From Symsagittifera roscoffensis (taxonomy: Eukaryota; Xenacoelomorpha; Acoela; Convolutidae), in the NCBI RefSeq assembly GCF_963678635.1, contig NC_087065.1:73045345-73109344 (forward strand): 64,000 nt of DNA. Direction: 5' to 3'. Made by a program: the position numbers and the translations under genes. Below the pieces are notes generated by a model. That model saw only the letters and a list, made by a program, of their open reading frames with translations, did not search any database and was not told the origin of the DNA. Position 1 is the stretch's first letter; each line of letters begins with the position of its first letter. Shown here in pieces: positions 55,740 through 64,000 of the stretch.

Positions 55740-56045
55740 GACTTTCTACACAGAGGCGAAACTGCGCTTCGAAAATACTAGCGAGAAAACGACAAAAAGC
55801 AACTCTATAAAGTTAAATAAGAAAAAGTAGAAATACTATATACTCAGCCACGGACGCTTAACAAACAACAAACACTAGCCACAACTGAAGCAGAGAACAG
55901 ATGGTATGAAACTTCCAATGCTACAAGTCGTGACTATAGCAAAAATGCCACCAAATAAGTGAACACTTTTTTTGCGAGTTGGTTTGAAAAAAAAAAGAAA
56001 GTTCGTACTAATACACTACGCTCTTAAGCTCGCAAGTGTAACGAT
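55740..56045. repeat. Composite repeat family B, copy c (lacks tRNA part)
   Basis: Left end 'acacagaggcgaaactgcgcttcg', right end 'gttcgtactaatacactacg..ctcgcaagtgtaac'. The tRNA-like block between 'aagtagaaa' and 'cttaacaa' is missing relative to copies a and b. Further fragments of the family appear near 52905, 56285, 58965, 59985-60250, 61405 and 63944. Confidence 0.65.
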
Positions 56046-57195
56046 TAACTTGTTTTTGAAACAACTTTCCTATTTCCAAGAAAAATAGATGACCTGAAAG
56101 CTCATAGAGTTTCAACAATAAATAGGAACAAGAGTACATGCTTGAGGTGCAATAGGCACCGAATGTGCCCACCAGAGTGATCTTGACAAAAAAACTTCAA
56201 AAAAACTTGACAAAAGCTTATTTTTTCAATTTTATCTGTTGGTTTTTATAAAAAAAGACAAAACAGAATTCATATGAAATTACAACCCAGAGGCAAAGAG
56301 GAGTTTCTAAACACTTGCGATTTTACACAAACATAGCATTGCACGCTAGCAGACAGAAAATCAAAGAAAAGCCGCTAAGTCGGAAAATGTCGAAAAATTT
56401 CAGTGTTTTGTTTGCAATGATGTTGTTTAATTTGTGATAAACACGTCCAGAAACACAATCACCGGCGTTAAGTAAGTATTCAGAAACTTTTAAATAACTA
56501 AACTTTACGAACCCCACCTTAAATAAAATCTAATTTTTTTTTACACTGGCTCCCTCCGAAAACACACAAGATAATGAAAATCTTTTTAATACAGAAAAAA
56601 ACAGAAGGAAATTACAAAAAATCAGACTTAAAAAATTTATAACGCACAGGAATAAATTCGAAACACTTTCAATTACAACGAAAATCACTTACAGTACAGG
56701 AAAACCCATGTGTGGCAAATAAGCCGAAAAAACATACGCAAACAAACAATAGGCCGATAATTTTGCTTAGAAGCAATTTTTTCCGTTTAAAAAAAAACAG
56801 GTCCTGGCAGCTTGTTTTGCGTTTTTAGACATGCGATAACGAGATTTAAAAAAAATACAAAAAAATTCCAAACAATTCCTGGAAACGGCAAAACAAAATC
56901 ATGCGCAGCAAGTTTAGCTTCTGACGAAGTTATCTCTCAGACAAAACATAATAAAATAATGTCCAGAAAAAAACCAAATCATTCCACATTCCGAATAAGT
57001 CAAAGACAGCATCGCTACTGAACGGTCACAATCTGCAAAATCGCCCGTGATTTTCCAAAAAAAGGAAGGCCTTTTCCCAAAAAAAAATAAAGCGTGAAAA
57101 CAAGATCCGGCCAGGACTCGATTTTCATACCTGTATATGACAACTCAAAAAGTGACCTCTACAACAAGTATGCGCTATGTAAATGCACGATTATG

Positions 57196-57272
57196 TTTCA
57201 ATTTTAAAGCACGTTTTGATTTTAAAGCACGTTTCGATTTTTAAATACGTTTCGATTTTAAAGCACGTTTCG
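57196..57272. repeat. Tandem repeat, ~20-bp unit, four copies
   Basis: Four consecutive versions of 'ttttaaagcacgtttcga' with small changes (one reads 'ttaaatacgtttcga'). Confidence 0.8.
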
Positions 57273-60200
57273 ACAACTCTGTTAAGATCCACCATTCTGT
57301 GAACAAAGTTTTAACGGGAAAAAGTCTAGTAAATCGTTGCAATATCCTTGCTAATCGAAATGGTTAAGATGACGTAGTAAAAAATTCAGAACTGATTTTT
57401 CAAAATTCCGCATTGAAGTATCGAAGCCGACCAAAATCGGCATACAAATGATGGCTAAATTTTTTGAGGCAGAAAAACAGGCCCGGGCTTGACTTAAAAT
57501 TGAACCAACGGAGTCTTCAATGAGCAGCTGTACTGCAAAAAGTGATGTTTCATAAGGAAAAAAGAAACACATTCAACTTTTCACTGATTTTCAGAAAAAC
57601 CTGGTCCCAACTTGGTCCAACAAGTTTCATAATTTGGCTAAGTTTGTATCCCTTTGCCTTCAGTGTTAAAAAACAAAATGGACAACAAATTTTCTTTTTT
57701 CAGAAATGAGAAAAAATATCGAAAACAATGGATCAACCGTACAATCTCCCCCCTAAGTGACCAACCGTAGAACTTCCCCCTAGCAACGTATTTAAATTTA
57801 AAATTAATTGAGTTTAATGTATGGATTTCGATTCAACGCGCACATAAAATTGGTTGTCACTTTTAAAGCTGTAAATAACATAAGCTAACGTATTTTTGAT
57901 CAATTTTCTCTATACAAACTGTTAAATTTTTTTTATAAATCTTAGGTATACTCAAAGTTGTTTCCAGAAAAATCCGTATTTTCTCACCCCTAAATCAATT
58001 TTGGGGGAGGGGGGAATTGTACAGTTAATCAAAAACAAGTTTTTATGTCGTTTTATATTGTTTTATTTTGAAATTACTGTTGTAGGAATAATATGTGCAA
58101 CTTACATAGCAACCGGTTTCAAATAATAAAAAGAGAAACCGATTGCTATTTGAAACAAGTACTATTTTGAATAGTACTATTAAAATAATATTAAATCAAT
58201 GTGACTGAATCTTGGTTTTCAATTTCCGCAGCAGTATATCAGTCTAAGAAGCTTTCGAGTCCAAATCATTACTGATAGGGTCCCATTTTGAAACCAATCT
58301 TTATTCTCTACGATAGTTCATGTCACGGTAGATTGGAGCTCCTTACAACTCCCTTGTGCTTGACACTTAATTCACATTCGCAAGTATAAAAAACGATTTA
58401 AAAATTGTTTTTTTTTCTCTGTAGTTTTAAAGCGATCAGCATCAAAAACAGTAGTTTTACTGTCTCCATAGCTCAAACCACAAATCCAGAGTTAATTTTT
58501 AGCAAGCACTGAAAAACGTAGCATTTCATTTTCTCAAAAATGTTAAATGTGGTAGGCAGAAAAAACTTGGCTCGTACTTTTCTTATGGATGTTCTAGGTG
58601 CTTTAAGCATTTCAAAACTTTTAAAAGTTTTGTGAGCTTTTTAAAACTGATTTCCACAAAAAAACTTCCAAAAAACAGAAAGATAACCGTAAACTAATCA
58701 ATAAAAAATCGGGAACGTATCATAACTAACCTTTAATAACTAACCTTTAACAAACTAACTATTGATAGACTTTATGGTCTTAAGGCAATTTCCAATTCCA
58801 TCTTTGAAACTTGACTGCTTGTTTATTACCTCAACACAAAAGGGTTAAAATTTTTCACATGTGTAACAGTTACACCCTTCTGCGTTGAAGTGATAAATGA
58901 GCTGTCAATTTCCAAAGGTGGACTGTCGTAGCTATTTGTTTGTTCATAACTAAAACCGAAAATGACACAAAGGCAAAGCGAAGCTTCGCACCCCTAGTGA
59001 TACCACAAAAACAAGACATTGAATGCTAGCGAACAGAAAAAGATATTAAATCAATTACAAAATGTCGAAAAAATTACATCCACAGAAATTCATCAGTTTA
59101 TCTCGACCGTGTTCAATTTGAAGAAAACTTGTCAAAAGACACAATCATCAGCGTTCAAAACATAATCTGGAAAGTTTATCAAGCGACAACTAAGCAGACA
59201 ATACTTGAGAAGACACCAATTGAGCCGAAAATGAAATAATAGTTTTAAAATTTTTTGAGCTAAAAGTTTCGATACTCGAAGTTTTTAACTCCCACCCTCA
59301 AGAAACATGAAAAATTTTAAAATCTATTTTTCTTTCAAAGACCGCAGTTTCAGGTGATCTAGGCGATAAAAATACTAAGGAAAATATACAAATTCGGGTG
59401 TGATTAATTTTGAATAACATAAATCAAAACGATATTTTATGGTGGAAATTGATAAAATTACAGGAAAAATCAGCGCTGTGGTAACTAAGCTGACAAAAAA
59501 TATCAGAAAAACGGTAGATCCTGATTTTTGAAATGTTTTTTTTTCGGAACGACAATTTGCTATTTTTTTAAAAAGAAAATACCTAATTACTATCGTTTAA
59601 ACCGGCAAGTAACAGCGAGTTAGATGAAGAACTTGAAGTATATAGAGAAAAAAACAAAGCCCATACAAACAGACACAAAGCCCGAGAAGCCAAAAATAGC
59701 ATTGAGTTGCTTAACCAAAGTTGCGGCGTGTATTTGAACCAAATATCTGAGTTGAAGAAATCAGGAGCAATGGTTCAGCAACAACTGGATGTAACTATTT
59801 TGAATCTTCTTTCAAAAAATAAGGAGAGCGCATTGTCGTAGAGGTATCGCAAAATGTTCTTAACAGAGTGATTTAAAAATGTCAAAAGAAAAACTAATAA
59901 ATCGTAAAACATTTTTCTCCAAACTTATCTATTTTATGTTATTTTATTTCAAAGGTAAGTGGAACAAATGAAATATGGCCAAAAAGAGAAGCGAATGCAC
60001 TTTGTAAACACTAGTGAAAAAAACGGCAAAAATAAGCTCTAAAAAGGTTGAAACAAATGAAATAAGGTAAGTTAATCCGAGGAAAATAATCATTGACAAA
60101 ATAAGTTTTGCTGTGCCACAATCGACCTGCCAACCTAGAGATTACAAGTCTCATGTCCTGGCATTTCCCCTATGGTCACTTGGCAACTTACAAATACTCG

Positions 60201-60384
60201 CCACCAATAAAGCAGATGGAAAAGCTGCTATTGAATTGCCAATGCTGACTCGCATGAGTATTGGGGGATAATTATAACTGAAATAAAATTAACATTGCTG
60301 TAGAAGTACATAGCATGAGATCTAATTTAGTATGAAAACGTGAGCAATCAGACCATTTTTTTCGACAATGAATGATTTAAGAAC

Positions 60385-60870
60385 AATAGGGCTTTAATAT
60401 GATACCACACTTGCCCTTCTACAAGTTTCCCTTGTCAAAAATGGCTTGAAAAAAAATTTAAAACGATCTCTACGCCATAGTTCGCTGCCAACAAAAATGA
60501 TTCTGTAAAAAACAGTTGGAAAAGAGTAATGAACGCAAAGAAACGGAAAAAAACTGACTTTTAAAGTTTCGAATTTTAAAGAAAAAAATATATGCACTTA
60601 AAGCTCTTTGAAATTCAAGAACAATTTACAATTTAGCCCAATTTGAAGAAAGTGGACCAGCAGGTTTAATGTCCTTCGTAGCTCATAAATCTGATAAATT
60701 CCACTTTTGAAACTAGAAGTCGATCACATTTTTCGTGGCCTTAACACTTTCGCTGTTCGACAGTGGAGTGTGCCTTGCTTTCAACAACGGAAACAACTCA
60801 GCATGAACAAATTTTAAGACATTTTGCTGAAAAAAAAATCACCAAGACCTATATAAGAGTACTCACTACG
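60385..60870. repeat. Dispersed repeat family A, most complete copy
   Basis: Carries both the left part shared with 46190-46600 and the right end shared with 40790-41225 ('aagacctatataagag'). It is the best candidate for defining the element's ends. No ORF. Confidence 0.65.
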
Positions 60871-62062
60871 TTTCTTACTCTTAACCAGAAGACGACGAGA
60901 ATATTCATCAAAATGAAATGAAACCCCAACAACTTTTAACTGAAAAACTTTATTTTTAAACTTCCCAAAATGACAAATAAAATTCGAATAGACCGGTTGT
61001 TTCAAATGCAAATATGTTCCAAACATGTCTGTTGTTCAACAGATCTGCCGGAAGTCCAACGGCAGACCTGACTAAATGTGTCCTGTGAACATATCTGTTA
61101 ACTTAGAAAAAATTAAGTTCGCGATTACAATACACTTGCTCTCACAAGAGTGAAAAACACAAATATATAATTGTGACACCGTAGCTAAATAAAACTTAGT
61201 AAATGCAGGAACAAACGGCAAAAAGAACGTTGAAATCAGGAAAGTATTTTAAAAAGTGGGTCATATTTCACGAAGAACGACCATTTCTCTTAACTATCTA
61301 TAATTCAGAAAACTAATTGAATAATTCTCTCCAGGTGCAAAAATCATTTGTGAAAAACTAAGAACAAAACTTTGAATACCTTCACCAAAAGACCTCAACT
61401 GAAACATTTCTTGCACAGAGGCGAAGTAGATCAATCATAACTGCTGAACCAAAATGTCGACTAGAATAAACACAGTTGAAATCCTTAAGATCCATATTTC
61501 ATGACCTTAACATTGAGATCTCATTGAGAAGCGTAACATTGAGCAACAATGAGATCTATTTAAAAAAGAAGAATGCTCTTGCATCAAATTTCTTGCTTGC
61601 TTAGAAAATTCTCCGCTTGCATAAAAAATAGTAAGAAATGAGAGGAAACCCCTTCAAATTCGAACCCTTGGATTTTAGAAGAGACCAACAGTTTCCTTTA
61701 GACTGATTTCTAGATGCATCGTGCCACATAAATAGACTTCTAACCCCCCCCCCCTCCCCTCCCCGACAATGGCAGCAACATCAGCTTACTTACTCTCATA
61801 ATTCAGAAGCTATCAAAGCGAGACTCAGTGAACTTGCAACGCATTATAACAAAGCGATTCTCTTCAGCAAAAAAAAACATCCTAGGCACATTCATGCTTC
61901 ACTTTGCGTGTTTAAACTCAATTCAACGTAGACTAAAAATTTAAAAAAAACGCAAAACTGATGGAAGACGTTTTGCTTCCCACTTCGTATGCAGTTACTT
62001 AAATAATTATTTCGCTTTTTAAAATGTGGGACATTTAATTAAAATTAATTGCCCATCAAAGT

Positions 62063-63556
62063 GATGAGCAATCGTCAACAAAAGATATCCATGCTAAATC
62101 GATAGCATTATATTCTGGATATTTTATAAGGCAACAAGTAGCAAATTCAATCAATTCGTAATATGAGAACCAATCTAATTCTCAACAAAAATAGGATTAA
62201 ACAAGGATAGCCGTTTACTGTGCAAGTAGCACAGAATGTTCCGACCATAGTCTTAACAAAAACAACAAAGGTCAATCTAGAAATTAGACATATTCGACTG
62301 TCATAATAAAATATTCAAATTGGAAAACAGTTTTTGAAGAAAAATAAATGAGTAGGAAAACGAAAACAAAAAATCGTAACAAAAAAAATTGAAAGTTTTT
62401 GATTCCCTAAATGGCGCAAACGAACTCTAAAAACTAATTTACTCGATAAAAATTAATTTGTCACGGCTTAGATTAAATATAAATCAGCTATTTTAAGCCA
62501 TTTTAAACCTGCTAGCTCACCTTATTCGCTCAAAATTACACCAAAAAGCAAAATTTTGAACGGGTTTTTCTCGACAATGAAAATTGTCAAAAAATCGATT
62601 TTTTTATTGTTCGTTTACTGAAACTTTTTAAAATGTCGTTCGTATCACGACTAAAAAGGCTTTAAATATTAATCTTTCGAAACTTTGCGGTGAATTGTGG
62701 TACCTGATTTTACAAGAAAACAAAGAAAAAACTAAAACACACCGAAATACTAAGTACCTCCCCATTTTTCAAAAGGTCGGAACATGGAAACACAGTTGAA
62801 ATCCTTAAGATCCATACTTCATGATCTTAACATTGATGAGCAATCGTGAACAAAAGATATCCATGCTAAATCGATAGCATTATATTCTGGATATTTTATA
62901 AGGCAACAAGTAGCAAATTCAATCAATTCGTAATATGAGAACCAATCTAATTCTCAACAAAAATAGGATTAAACAAGGATAGCCGTTTACTGTGCAAGTA
63001 GCACAGAATGTTCCGACCATAGTCTTAACAAAAACAACAAAGGTCAATCTAGAAATTAGACATATTCGACTGTCATAATAAAATATTCAAATTGGAAAAC
63101 AGTTTTTGAAGAAAAATAAATGAGTAGGAAAACGAAAACAAAAAATCGTAACAAAAAAAATTGAAAGTTTTTGATTCCCTAAATGGCGCAAACGAACTCT
63201 AAAAACTAATTTACTCGATAAAAATTAATTTGTCACGGCTTAGATTAAATATAAATCAGCTATTTTAAGCCATTTTAAACCTGCTAGCTCACCTTATTCG
63301 CTCAAAATTACACCAAAAAGCAAAATTTTGAACGGGTTTTTCTCGACAATGAAAATTGTCAAAAAATCGATTTTTTTATTGTTCGTTTACTGAAACTTTT
63401 TAAAATGTCGTTCGTATCACGACTAAAAAGGCTTTAAATATTAATCTTTCGAAACTTTGCGGTGATTTGTGGTACCTGATTTTACAAGAAAACAAAGAAA
63501 AAACTAAAACACACCGAAATACTAAGTACCTCCCCATTTTTCAAAAGGTCGGAACA
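62063..63556. repeat. Recent ~720-bp direct duplication, period 772
   Basis: 62063-62784 and 62835-63556 are nearly identical (changes such as gtcaac/gtgaac and ggtgaatt/ggtgattt). Between them lies a 48-bp block (62788-62835) that is itself a copy of about 61468-61515. No ORF of note. Confidence 0.9.
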
Positions 63557-64000
63557 AAAAGTAGTTCACAAAGTTTAACCAAAATTCGCTGCGGTAATTC
63601 ATTAACCTTCTTTTAAAGAGGTATTAAGTAATTCAGAAAAAATATTTGAACAACAGCAAACGAAATAGGGAAATCCGAGAAAAATCTATTCAATATATTA
63701 TCAGCCAAAATAAATCATCAAGATCATTTAGGAACAATCGGAAAATCAAGCCAGCAACTAGCTTGAAGCAAATACCAATCAAGCAATTCAAATATCCGTA
63801 TTTGTAACTTTTTTTTACTGTAGTAATATAAAAGTTGAAAAGCCAATGAAAAGCGCAATTTGAGTATTGTGTACTGTGAAATGAACTTTTGAAAAAATTT
63901 CATTCAAATCAATGAAGCCAAAAAAAATAAATTTTAAATTCAATACAGAGGCAAAGCAGCGGAGCGTCGCTTACAAGCGACACTATACAGAAGTAGCATC

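Larger units (their letters stand above)
55359..64000. other. Upstream region of the bromodomain gene, repeat-rich, no exon seen
   Basis: The 5' exon or exons and promoter of the minus-strand gene should lie here or beyond the window. I found no start codon exon with good splice sites and charged composition. The region holds family A and B repeats, a short tandem repeat at 57196-57272 and a recent duplication at 62063-63556. Confidence 0.5.

Overview
This is a eukaryotic window, almost certainly from an invertebrate animal. It holds split protein-coding exons with GT..AG introns, Ty3/gypsy-type LTR retrotransposons, a hAT-like MITE, repeats with tRNA-like segments, and AT-rich non-coding DNA. 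The sequence alone does not fix the species. There is no bacterial gene layout and no CRISPR array.

Left third (1-30018): a ~7.1 kb segment is tandemly duplicated. It holds the 3' part of a Ty3/gypsy element (RNase H, integrase, an extra 3' ORF, one LTR) plus ~3.3 kb of flank. The first copy starts upstream of the window and ends at 3558. The second runs from 3559 to 30018 and is split by a later insertion. That insertion (10190-29519) is a ~19.3 kb LTR retrotransposon on the minus strand. It has ~380-bp TG..CA LTRs, a GGAC target-site duplication, a TGG-starting primer-binding site, and then gag, zinc knuckle, protease, RT, RNase H, integrase, an envelope-like region with an internal duplication, and ~3.7 kb of 3' sequence with an accessory open frame. 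Its reading frames are broken although its LTRs are still very similar.

Middle (30019-37757): mostly non-coding. It contains a complete hAT-like MITE, a diverged tandem repeat beside a 200-N gap, a nearly identical ~0.7 kb tandem repeat with period 785 starting at the gap edge, CA-rich DNA, and two weak candidate exons.

Right part (37758-55358): one minus-strand gene. I could reconstruct sixteen exons, all joined in phase 0, giving about 1,600 residues and ending at a stop at 37758-37760. The N-terminal exon or exons were not found. The protein has six bromodomain-like units, each split as alpha-Z / ZA-loop-to-alpha-B / alpha-C. Long Ser/Lys/Glu-rich linkers separate them. The pocket Asn of canonical bromodomains appears to be F or Y in all six. 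It resembles polybromo in having six bromodomains, but no BAH or HMG part is visible and the domains are atypical. The likely role is nuclear, chromatin-associated scaffolding, which is inference.

The introns and the upstream 8.6 kb (55359-64000) are filled with at least two dispersed repeat families (one with an embedded tRNA-Met-like segment), a foldback element, short tandem repeats and a recent ~720-bp duplication.
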